Position numbers and translations under genes: made by a program | DNA from: Halocafeteria seosinensis | Taxonomy: Eukaryota > Sar > Bigyra > Bicosoecida | DNA: 52,871 nucleotides | Assembly: GCA_001687465.1 (NCBI GenBank) | Contig: LVLI01000354.1 | Location: 1 to 52,871 of the forward strand | Direction: 5' to 3' | Notes under the pieces: generated by a model | Told to the model about the DNA's origin: nothing | What the model saw: the letters and a program-made list of their open reading frames with translations, nothing else | Databases searched by the model: none | Part shown: in pieces, positions 24,801-33,717 of the stretch | Layout of the letters: each line of letters begins with the position of its first letter | How positions within the stretch are numbered: position 1 is the stretch's first letter

Positions 24801-27800
24801 CAGTGTGTCTTGTACGGTTTTTCTGTTTCAGCTGAGCATCATTTATTCCCGAAAACTAATGCGAAATGGCTACGAAGCGTTCTCGAGTAAGTTTTTCTGG
24901 GAGGCATGCCAATGTTTGGCAGATAATGGAACCATTTCGGATGGCCGTGAGATGGTTCAAGCACTCTATTTTCGAACTGCGCCCCAGGGAGCTGATGGAC
25001 TCTCCACAGGCGAGTCAGTCTTGCTATTCTGCAGCAGCGTATCGGCGTTTATCGAGTCCTCCCAAAAGCTTGTTGAGAGAAACTTGACTGAAATATTTGG
25101 GATTATGAGCGGAGTACTCTGTTGTCTTACTCACGAAAGTGATAGCTTTGACTGGTTTTCTGCGATTAACAGCAATGAAATTGGACGACTATTGACGCAT
25201 TGCGTGTGGCTGCTCAGCAGACACATTCAGTTTCGGCAAAAGAACTTATCCAGACGAATAAAGTCGGTTGACAAGCAACTATCGGAAATGGACAACAATT
25301 TGAAAGAGGCGTTTACTAAATTGCTTGAAAATGAGAAGGAGCGACTGGGCCACGTCGATCATCCTGCCCTCGCTTTAACTTCGGATAGTTTCGCCCAAAT
25401 TTTCCACATTCATCCTCTGGCGTCTCTGCTTTCGTCCTCAACGAACCCTCTCAGCGTTTTCCAGCAGATAGCTACTGCACGAAAAGAGTCTTTGGGGAGG
25501 CTTCATGAACTTGCGCAGTCCGAGGACCAGATGGGACTCGGTTATGCTTTTTATCTGGGCTTAACGCGATGCGTGATTCATTCCATGGCTCTCTGCCTCT
25601 TGAAACTGACACAGCAGTCCGAAGACCAGGAAGCGAGCCTCCCGGATATTTGTGCTGAAGAAATCAATGAATTATCAGAGTGTGGCTTGCCAGGAACGAA
25701 CCTAAACTTGGATATATGCGAACTAGAAGCAGATGAAAACTCCTCATATCGTCTTATGATTGAAGGCCCATTGGCTATCCTTCTGCTACGGGAATTGAAG
25801 AGCCTATTGGGATATCAATCTCTGATAAACTGGGTACAGCAACACCTGCACCCGTTCGTCGGAGAAGCCAACTACGAATCTCTTGGGGTGATCTTAAGGC
25901 ATTTGTTGCCGCAAGCACAGGCCAGACCGATCGTCGATTGCAATCCTTTCGCGATTGCTTTGGGACCGAATGAGGAAACCCAACTTGCGACTGCTTACAC
26001 AACGTATTTCGAACATCGGGTCGAAAACCTGGATGCCACGGAGCAGGCTAGTACCATACAGCGTCTTGTACGCTCTCTCAGTGCTCATCGCCTCTTCTTG
26101 GTTTCTTGCCACACCCTTCTGGGTTCGATACCCCTCCGGCAGTGGACCTCGTCGGGTGAACCAATACCTTCTCACGGAGTATCTTCTGCGCTGAGCGAAG
26201 TGTATTCGATGTTAGAGACTGAAGTTTCGGCCAATTGGGTGGATTGGATGCGACAATCAGCGAATTCGATCTTAGGTAGCCTGCAAGACATCGAGGCACT
26301 TTGGACTATATGCAGGGAGCTTTCCGTGCAGCGACTTCTGCAACTAGCTATTATGAATCCCACTGATTTGCTGAAGCTACCCTATTTAATTGCTACGGAG
26401 CAACCGCAGCTCTGGAACGAGCGTTTCTTGCCCGGCACAGCACCCAACGGAGCCATTCAATGGAAGGCAGTCACTGCATCCATTAACGGAGGGGCTGTAT
26501 ATGAGTGCCAAAACAGTGATTGTGGGTTTTGCTATCTTGTCGGCGGTGCAGGAGACGGAGGAAGCTGTGATAATCCCACTGGCTCCAGCAGCTGTCCAAT
26601 GTGTCACGCTACGATTGGTGGAGATCGTGAAACGCCCGCGGCAAACCAAGTTCGCAAGTTTTCCTCGCATGTACTATCACGTGCAACCGAGCAACGACCA
26701 GAACCAGGTTTCAGGACCTTGGTCCCCTTAGGCTACGAGGAGGGGGAAATCCCACCTGTCGTTTGTGACGGACTAGACGTCAAAAGTATCGTAGTGCTTA
26801 ATAACATTCTTCTAGAACTCATTTATGCTGCTCGCCAACTACGATGTCCGAGTTTCTCTGGAGAAACTACCCACCTTCCGCGTGCGCTTCAAAGGGAGCA
26901 ATGCGACAAATTACTGCGGTGTTCGAGAACAGAGCTAACTTCTCGTTTGGATCTAAGAGAAGGATGGGTTCTATGCAAGCTTCAATGTACTACCGCTCAG
27001 CAATGGATTGATGCCGCCATGAATGACGCGAGAACTGAATTTAGGAACGCATTTAGAAGAAATGAGGAGAGAACACAATGGCAGCAGTTGTGGCTGAACA
27101 GAATAGGCAACGAAATCGTCGCACACCCAGAGAGAGCCATAGAAGAGTTTGAATCAAGAGCCGTCTTTCCTCAATCAAATACAGACTCTACTGAGCAGCG
27201 GACCCGAGAGGCAATGACTGGTGCCGTTAGAGTGCAAGGTTTCTCTATGGACAGTATCCAAAATATGGATAATCCCCAACGTGAAAGTTTACAACCACTA
27301 CTCTGTCGAAGCTCGAAGATATGGTCAATGGTAAATGCGATACCCAACAGCATTCACAACTCCCCCGAGTGGAAGATCCTGTATGAATGCTGGTTCTATC
27401 CACCAGGCATTCGACTGAGGTATTTGGCTCCTACGTTGCTGGCGACGCTTCTTTCATGGACGAATCGAGTACACCGGCATGCCAACAAGGTATATTCTGT
27501 TACTGATGTATGGACAACTTCAATCCGAACTTTCTTGACCACATTACCCAACAACGAGATAGAGGCTGCTGAAGCAGAATTCAACTCGGTGATTGTTGCT
27601 TGGTACCTCTGTCAACAACTAGAGGTTATTCAAGCAGTCGATTGCCAAACAGGCGGTGATGTGTGGTCCGTCCCTGATCTGAATTGGGACAGCCCGTTAG
27701 CACTGTGCGTCATAAATGTTGACAGTCAGCGACCAAGCGAAGCAGTCTTCGAGAAAGAAGGGCGTCAGAGGATTTCCCTCGATAGCGTTTCGGATCGTTT

Positions 27801-29311
27801 ACCAGAAGGCTCGTTTGCATCTGCAAGTTGTCACTACCTCTTGATAAACCTAATTGGACACTACAATGATGGAATACAATATTTTCACGAGTACGTGGAA
27901 AGAGAAAATGGATCCCATCTTCGTGAGCTGATTGAACAGAAAACGTTCCGTGTGTCTGAGCTCGAAGATCAGGGAGTTCTTCAGAAGATGAAGACGGTTG
28001 ACCTCGAAAGGTATCAGCAGGCAGAACGGAGCGAAATAGATGCGTCACCGTCTTCACTTGGAGCCACCTTGAATGTTAAGGAAAATTGTCCACGGTACTG
28101 CCGGCAATCGTTGGACCCCGCTTCTCCGGAAGCGGTGTCCGACTTGCTAGCTCTTGAAACGTGGGTTGCCACCAATCTCTTTCCTCGATTGCCCTTCATT
28201 CGAAATAGTGAAGATGATATTCCAACGTTTGAATTCGCTGGAACGAAGCGGTCTTCGGACTGGACACAGCTGGAACGAGTAGCTCAACAACAGAAAACTA
28301 TAGAAGAGGCTAGTTTTAGCCAGTTAAGCAGTTTGTTCACCGAGAAACCAGAATTTGCACGAGCTGTTTTATCTCTAGTCCCTTCAATCATTCAGCTTCT
28401 CGTAGCTACAGGTATGTCATCACGGCACTACAATGGTCGATATTTTTTTTTTTTCACAAACGTTGTTCACGGTTGCCGCAGGTATCCCACAGGGAGTGGA
28501 GGAACCCACGTTGAGGAGTATATGCCAATCGTTCTTGAAGGTTGAACACTCCAATCAAGACCAAGCTAGTTCTTCTGAGCTGATACTTTCTAAAGACGAG
28601 ATTATGCAGATACGAGTGAGTCAGTTGCAGCAACTATACAACTTAGCTTCCGATTCTATTGCCACGAGCCAGTGCATCGTTGACTGGATACCTGCTCTGT
28701 ACCGAGACCGGATGAGCGAGGATATAGCGGCAGCCGTAGATCAAAAAGTGACTGAGCTCTTGCGGCAAATGAAACTATCTCTGACTTCTGTCTCAACAAG
28801 GGAACCGCCTCCGGTGGAAATTCTGCTTCAGCTGTTCACTCGGTATATCCTTCACGAGTTGCAATACCAGTCTACAAAGAGTTTGGATAGAGACATAAAA
28901 GACGTCATTGACACAGACTTCCTTGAAGAGCAATCTGCTTTATGGGAAAATAGTTGGAAAGAACAAGTCAGGGGGAAGTGGTTTGATAGAGAAAAGGGAT
29001 TCCTCCTCCTTCCTGAATGCTGCTTGTACGAATGGTACACGGAAGAGGTATTCATCAAATATTATCGCGAGGCGTACCTGGAATTCAAAAAGATGCAGGA
29101 AGACGAGCAGGCAAGGAGACGAGGAAGTGCGTCAGCTGCTAATACTACCTCGGGAGGTACTTCTGGTGGAACCGCACATTGGCATCCTAGCATGTATCGA
29201 CCAGCACGTGGACAAGGGATGGTATTGGGCACTCAAGCTGTCGACGACGACGAGGACGAGGACGATGAGGATTTGGGCTCTGATGAAGACGGCTCGCTAA
29301 CTGAGTACTAA
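12809..29311 (+). CDS. RNF213: RNF213/mysterin-like giant AAA+ protein with CBM20 and RZ finger, no RING
   Basis: Exons 12809-13080, 13149-13237, 13325-28411 and 28482-29311 agree in phase and give 5425 residues, close to vertebrate RNF213 (about 5200). In order: a 120-residue N-terminal extension; a CBM20 carbohydrate-binding module at about 285-395 (VVGEKLELGRW, then an EYKY-like QYKYSLLLP); a long N-arm; the RNF213-type segment near 1880 (CHAST..EDV); a P-loop-like GSGKT near 2021; AAA unit with Walker A GESGCGKT (K2470) and Walker B LFDEIN (2521-2522); second AAA unit with GVPGCSKS (K2794) and LLDELG (2865-2866); a degenerate AAA unit with an LLNRF arginine-finger motif near 3230; an E3 shell; an RZ-type zinc finger at 4513-4550; and an acidic C-terminal tail. 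In the family this is a ubiquitin E3 and ATPase. Here ligase activity would have to rest on the RZ finger, since no RING Cys/His cluster is visible. The ATG is the first in frame. The exon 2 acceptor is uncertain by 3 bases. Confidence 0.93.
26506..26613 (+). other. RZ-type zinc finger of the RNF213-like protein, variant form
   Basis: Cysteines encoded here fall at residues 4515, 4520, 4523, 4535, 4544 and 4547, followed by the family's IGG signature. Human RNF213 (from memory) uses C4505, H4509, C4525 and C4528 for zinc and C4516 as the reactive cysteine. The spacing C-x8-C-x2-C is retained, so C4535 aligns with the reactive cysteine. The histidine position reads Asp/Cys, and nine extra Gly-rich residues (VGGAGDGGS) separate the first half from C4535. 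Confidence 0.8.
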
Positions 29312-29508
29312 GGATCTAGCGAAACATTTTTCCCAGTGAACGGAAACCACGCCGGTTATAATCTTTAGTTTCTCTTTGCTCCAAAATTTAAAGTACTTCC
29401 GTGATAACCCTGCCAAAGAAGGAGGGGAGGGTTTGTCACCGTGGTGCAAATGAAAACTGACTTCGTCGGTAAAATTGGCAGACATACGCCGGTACCTAAG
29501 CAATCGAC
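29312..29508. other. Short convergent spacer
   Basis: This spacer lies downstream of the RNF213-like stop and upstream (on the plus strand) of the small minus-strand ORF. It presumably contains 3' untranslated sequence. No repeat or RNA gene was seen. Confidence 0.35.
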
Positions 29509-29883
29509 CTAAGCTGGCTGATACTTTGAAGGCGGACACGTTTTGTCAACTATAGATTCTGAAACTTGGCGAAGGTGTGCCCCAGAGATCCGAGAATTTT
29601 GGCTTCCTTCTCGTGTGGCAACTTGCACTGGCAAGTATAACTCCTTAAAGAGCACATCCGCTATTCTGCAATCCGCCGATACACGGATGTATTTCGTGAG
29701 TACGAGGCTCAGTCTCTCACATCGTACAGCTTTGGATGCACTGGTTCTGCAAAAAAGTTCAAATTGAATCAGAAAAACACAGCAGATGGACCCCAGATGA
29801 GATCGTGTTATTAGCACTTTCTTCCAAGAATATACGGCTTCAAAGAGCTCAACTAACATTCGTACTGGGGTGTAATTCGTCAA
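29509..29883 (-). CDS. Small ORF, possible MHF2/CENP-X-like histone-fold protein
   Basis: An open frame of up to 124 codons. The C-terminal 75 residues have helix-loop-helix character: ASKAVRCERLSLVLTKYIRV, then RIADVLFKELY, then RISGAHLRQVSESIVD. This loosely resembles CENP-X/MHF2, which has a helix with alternating hydrophobics, an EA..RA-type helix, and a final segment with I..HL..I. The N-terminal half (VLITRSHLGSICCVFLIQF) may instead be an intron ending at the TTTTTTGCAG near 29730; I could not make its phase agree. The first ATG in frame is at 29859. It is an annotation hint only. It could also be unrelated or non-coding. Confidence 0.3.
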   Translation of the reverse strand: MTNYTPVRMLVELFEAVYSWKKVLITRSHLGSICCVFLIQFELFCRTSASKAVRCERLSLVLTKYIRVSADCRIADVLFKELYLPVQVATREGSQNSRISGAHLRQVSESIVDKTCPPSKYQPA

Positions 29884-29989
29884 GCGTTTTCCTTTGATAT
29901 ATTGTAATATTCATTCGCAATGATACAAATGAGCCCATGCTGAGTTAGCCAGTAGAGTGCAGCTATCTGCGTTTCGTGTGGTACACGCT

Positions 29990-31297
29990 CTATTCCTTCT
30001 GAAACAAACAAGCATCTTCATGAGACAGGCGTTGCACATATTCTTTAAAGCGGGATAACAAAAACGACATAGACCCCCGCGAATGGAATTTAGGGCTGTA
30101 CGTAAGGGAAACCGATAAGGTGTTACGCACTTCGACGAGATGAACAGAAACAAGAGGATTACTGCCTTCTCCCATGACATGAGATTCCAATAACTGTAGA
30201 GAAACTTTTTCTGTCTCACATTTTCCCGCGTAGTGGCCAATATTGCTCCAAATGAAGCTGACGGCAAATAACGGTCCAATTGCCGTGTAATCTCCTCGCT
30301 GAAGTAATCGAGTCAACCGGAAAGGCTCTCCACTAGCAATGGCCTCTTTCAACGAGCTGAAAACGGATGAGCTAGCAGACCATAAGTCAATGCCAGTCGT
30401 AACTTCTACACCAACATTAGCTGTTCCAGCAACAGAAGAGATGAAGTTGTTTGGTAACGGAGGATCAAGCATACCCCGTACATCTACCGCGCAGGAACCC
30501 ACAGCCATTAAGGGTAGTTCTTCTCCCCGCGACTTAGCAAGTTCTGCTACAGCACTGGCAAAAGCAACAAATAACGGCGCATTTAACGACAGTCCTCGAG
30601 TTTTCGAGGAATTTTTCAACTGTGAAAAAGTACTTGGAGCAATATGAATAACGAAATCTTCCACCATGCAGATGTCCGAGTTGGTTTCCTCTTGTGTGGA
30701 AACGTCGGGAGCAATAGCACGACCCTGAGCTGGAGATGCTTCGGCGACTGGTAGCGATTCAGGAATTCTCTCTTGCCAGTCAATGAGTTCTCGAGTAGTT
30801 TCAGCGTCTCTGATTACCTCTTCAGTTTTTGTGTCAGATCCAAGGAACTCGAAGAAAGAGTTGAGCCAAGCAAAGAGAGACCGTCCATCGAAAGCCACAT
30901 GATCAGCTATCAGGATGAGGTGGTGAATCTGCTTATTCCCCGTCTCGGACATTAAATGGGCTCGCGCGAATGTTTCCCGTATTGGAATTCCTTGTCGTAG
31001 TTCCCGTCGAACCGCTGCGCGAACTGTGTCGAGTCGATCCTGTTCCGAGCGCTCCTCGAACGAATCCATTGACTCCGTCGTGAGGGGGAGCTCATCCAGC
31101 GGGGATTCTCCGATTCCTTGTCTGGCTTTATCCACGGCAGCTTGGAGATAAACGTGCTTGGACCGCGCACAAGCTAAAGCATGTCTTACGTCCTCACGGT
31201 TTACCGGGCCGAGGAGACGCGCCACGAGGGCAATGGGAGACGAGGACGAGTTCAAAGTCCCCCACAACTGCTCGGATTCATTGAATGAGCGAAACAT
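29990..31297 (-). CDS. Stand-alone condensation/alcohol-acyltransferase superfamily protein
   Basis: A single exon of 435 residues. ATG at 31297 is preferred over the in-frame GTG at 31324. The catalytic signature HxxxDG is present as DHVAFDG (H133, D137), preceded by HHLILIA as in the family, with an internal WSNIG motif near residue 360 comparable to the SN-G motif of PapA/AATase-type enzymes. Length matches the stand-alone members (about 420-480 residues) of the CoA-dependent acyltransferase/condensation fold. No carrier or adenylation domain is attached, and no peptide-synthetase or polyketide gene is nearby, so it probably acylates a small alcohol, amine or lipid from an acyl-CoA. The substrate cannot be read from sequence. 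No signal peptide or membrane anchor is seen. It is divergently arranged with the gene at 31482, about 184 bp away. Confidence 0.82.
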   Translation of the reverse strand: MFRSFNESEQLWGTLNSSSSPIALVARLLGPVNREDVRHALACARSKHVYLQAAVDKARQGIGESPLDELPLTTESMDSFEERSEQDRLDTVRAAVRRELRQGIPIRETFARAHLMSETGNKQIHHLILIADHVAFDGRSLFAWLNSFFEFLGSDTKTEEVIRDAETTRELIDWQERIPESLPVAEASPAQGRAIAPDVSTQEETNSDICMVEDFVIHIAPSTFSQLKNSSKTRGLSLNAPLFVAFASAVAELAKSRGEELPLMAVGSCAVDVRGMLDPPLPNNFISSVAGTANVGVEVTTGIDLWSASSSVFSSLKEAIASGEPFRLTRLLQRGDYTAIGPLFAVSFIWSNIGHYAGKCETEKVSLQLLESHVMGEGSNPLVSVHLVEVRNTLSVSLTYSPKFHSRGSMSFLLSRFKEYVQRLSHEDACLFQKE

Positions 31298-31481
31298 GAT
31301 GCCAAACAAATGAAATGCACTCACAAACAGAAAAAGGAGTGCGAACGGGATTAATCTCGTAAGAATGGGGGGAGTCCATTCAATTCAAACAGAGACCGAC
31401 TGAAACGGGCTCGCACAATACTTCAAACACCACAAGGACTCAGTAGATAGCAGAGGTCTCAGATCAGAAAGATCTTCACAC
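31298..31481. promoter_or_regulatory. Possible bidirectional promoter
   Basis: This is a 184-base gap between the start codons of the minus-strand acyltransferase and the plus-strand small gene. Both promoters must lie here if both models are right. No TATA box or other defined element could be singled out, so this is inferred from geometry only. Confidence 0.3.
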
Positions 31482-31813
31482 ATGGTGTTCGTGAAGTTAA
31501 CAAAGGGGAGCCTTCTGCTGGATAGGCGGAACTTTCCAAAGCCTCCAGTTACTGCAGTGCAGTACCACGTTGACGCGAAAATGCTGGAGCGGTTCCGAGT
31601 AGGGGTCAGCCCCCAACGGCCTAACGTAGCATGCGGACTAGACTACTTCCGGTAGGAGCAATACAGTACAGTAGTACCCTTACGGCATGCCGTCCGGGGG
31701 TCAAGAAACATGCCGCGACGAAGAAGCCGATTCAACGCGAAACTTCAAACACTTTTTCGTTCGAGGACGAAGAGGGTATCGTGATCTCGTTTTCTCGCGA
31801 GGAACAACTGTAA
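31482..31813 (+). CDS. Small protein, unrecognised (two exons)
   Basis: Exons 31482-31598 and 31667-31813 with a 68-nt GTAGGG...ATACAG intron in phase 0 give 87 residues. The N-terminus is basic and hydrophobic (MVFVKLTKGSLLLDRRNFPK) and the C-terminus is charged (EDEEGIVISFSREEQL). Intron length and phase fit the rest of the window, but there is no family to confirm it. Further 3' exons joining it to the next gene cannot be excluded. Confidence 0.35.
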
Positions 31814-31969
31814 ATATCAAATCGTACCAGGTATTTGGGCATGTTGGTCGTCTCCCGCAATGCAAAAGTCAGCAAAGATCCCATCCACCTCGACAGTATA
31901 AACAACATTCCGATAGATGGCCTTTAACTTAACCGAAAAGGCATAGCTTTACCAGTTCGTGACACCGTC

Positions 31970-32927
31970 AAAAGAAGGCAAGGTTCTAGTTCTTGCGCAC
32001 GCTCGCTTATGGAAAAAGCGAGGCTGCAACCACCGTAATCCTGAAGTTCATTTATTCACAAGCTTCTGGGGGCAGTTCCGCCAGCGTGATCATCTCAGAT
32101 GATGCAGCGGGATTTGCTGTGCGTGAGGTGTGGCCTCAGGGAATTCAGAAGTTATTTGGGGACCATCTGATTGTCAACTGGAACAAGGGATTTAGTAATT
32201 TCCAGAACCTACTTGCAGGCAAGATTCTACTCCGAAAGACTGCTACTACCATAGACGTTCTTCATTCCAAAGGGTATTCGGACGTGCTGGAGACGGTTTG
32301 TCAGACGACTTTGTCGGAAAAACATTTAGATTTCACCGCATACTATCGGGATTCCGAGTTTACGTGTGTTACTCTTTTGCGAACAGCATCACTGAAAGTG
32401 CCAACCATATGGTTAAGGGGCGGAATATAACCCACGAAACCAGCACACAATGGAAGTAGCGGTAAATGGCAGCTTGGAGTATTCCCGCGAGCTGAAGATG
32501 GCTGCTTCTTGCAGAAGCAGTGTGGCTCGAGATCTCGAGTTGGTCAATCAAGACTCTGCTGCTGTATTGAACGCGGGGAAGTCACTGCAAGAGACATTGC
32601 TGATGCCACTACTTGAGAGTGCTTGGACACAGAAAGAGCTTTGGATTAAAACTCTGATGTCTGCTACATCTCTCTAAGAGCAGCACACCGCGATGTACAA
32701 GAAAATATTTCCAGCTTAAGCACCTAAAGAGTCTGTAAAGACTCATCGCTGAAGCAAATAGGGAATGCCGGGAATTTAAAGCCCAGTGCTTATGTCCCTG
32801 ACATCCAACGCTCCCAGAGACTGGTTCGAAAACTGAGTACCAAGAACAAACCAGTCAAGCGAAGTCGATCTTGCACCGTTGTCAAGAAGAAACCTTCAAG
32901 TCCATTGGCCATTCATAAAGCGCAATG
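31970..32927 (+). CDS. Unrecognised multi-exon gene with globular head and basic C-terminus
   Basis: Three coding-like blocks follow each other. Block 1 is about 31987-32406 (beta-rich, with ILKFIYSQAS, SASVIISDDA and LDFTAYYRD). Block 2 is about 32444-32660 (helical, with RELKMAASCRSSVARDLELV). Block 3 is about 32739-32927 (QRLVRKLSTKNKPVKRSRSC, a lysine-rich, nuclear-type tail ending at TGA 32925). Junctions are weak (possible 46-nt intron at 32401-32446), so boundaries are approximate and the start codon was not found. The order of beta-rich head, helical stalk and basic tail is reminiscent of XRCC4/XLF-type end-joining factors, but no diagnostic motif supports that; treat it as a hypothesis. 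Confidence 0.4.
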
Positions 32928-33717
32928 AGAGTGAAGCCACTTCACTGCTGATTATAAGCATTGTGATGTTATATAAATTGGCCGAAACAAACATGTAACA
33001 CACGTCGATCAATATAGCACCCTGGTACCACCTATTTCTGTTGACTTTTGTACATTATTGAAGCGTACGTTCTGTACAGTTGTCCCAAGTTTTTTTTTTC
33101 TACCGGATAGCGGCTCATGGAGGATATCACCCTGCATGCGAATTATCTGACCCGCTCGACTTAGGATTCAGTAGCAGAAACTGCAGACCTGGAACTCCGG
33201 CAGTCTCCAAGGATGAACTTCAGATGAAGAAGGTAACAATAGCTTCGGGCAAAAGTCTGCAGTACTAATACAGACTCTACAGACTATCGTGATCAACAAT
33301 GAGCATTTCCAACAGCTTTATACAAATGAAGTAAAATGCAACACCATTCTTTTAGCTCGTTGTTTGTTACAGGGTTGTACAAATAACTTGGTAGTATAAA
33401 ACTGTACTTCTTCCAGAGATGATCACACAAATATAGGATAGTGTTTTCTTGTTCATGGAATTCCGCTTGGGGTCACCAAGTCTCGCCCGCAGACGACAGG
33501 AAGGATCAGAGCAGTAGTGCCGCACTACTAGTGCGAGAGCACTGCTGAAGTGCAGCAGATCCGTGCATGCGACCAGTGGTCTTCGATGACGAAGCGCCAT
33601 TGAATATATATGGGGAGGAGTTGGATTGTTTCTAGGACCAGTCCATTCTGTATCTAGAGCGCGCAAACCAATACTCTGTGTGTTTGCGACGACTTCCTTG
33701 CAAGCAAGCCAAAAGAT
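32928..33717. other. Intergenic gap upstream of the secreted propeller gene
   Basis: About 790 bases with no supported gene. A cluster of short inverted repeats lies at about 33510-33560 (for example GTAGTGCCGCACTAC, and AGCACTGCTGAAGTGCAGCAG), which could fold into hairpins. The cloverleaf consensus of a tRNA is absent. The promoter of the downstream gene is expected just before 33718. Confidence 0.4.

Noticed and set aside
28433-29311. Separate 292-residue gene downstream of the giant ORF
   Set aside because: A 70-nt phase-1 intron (28412-28481, with a poly-T tract) joins it to the RNF213-like CDS; it is the last exon.
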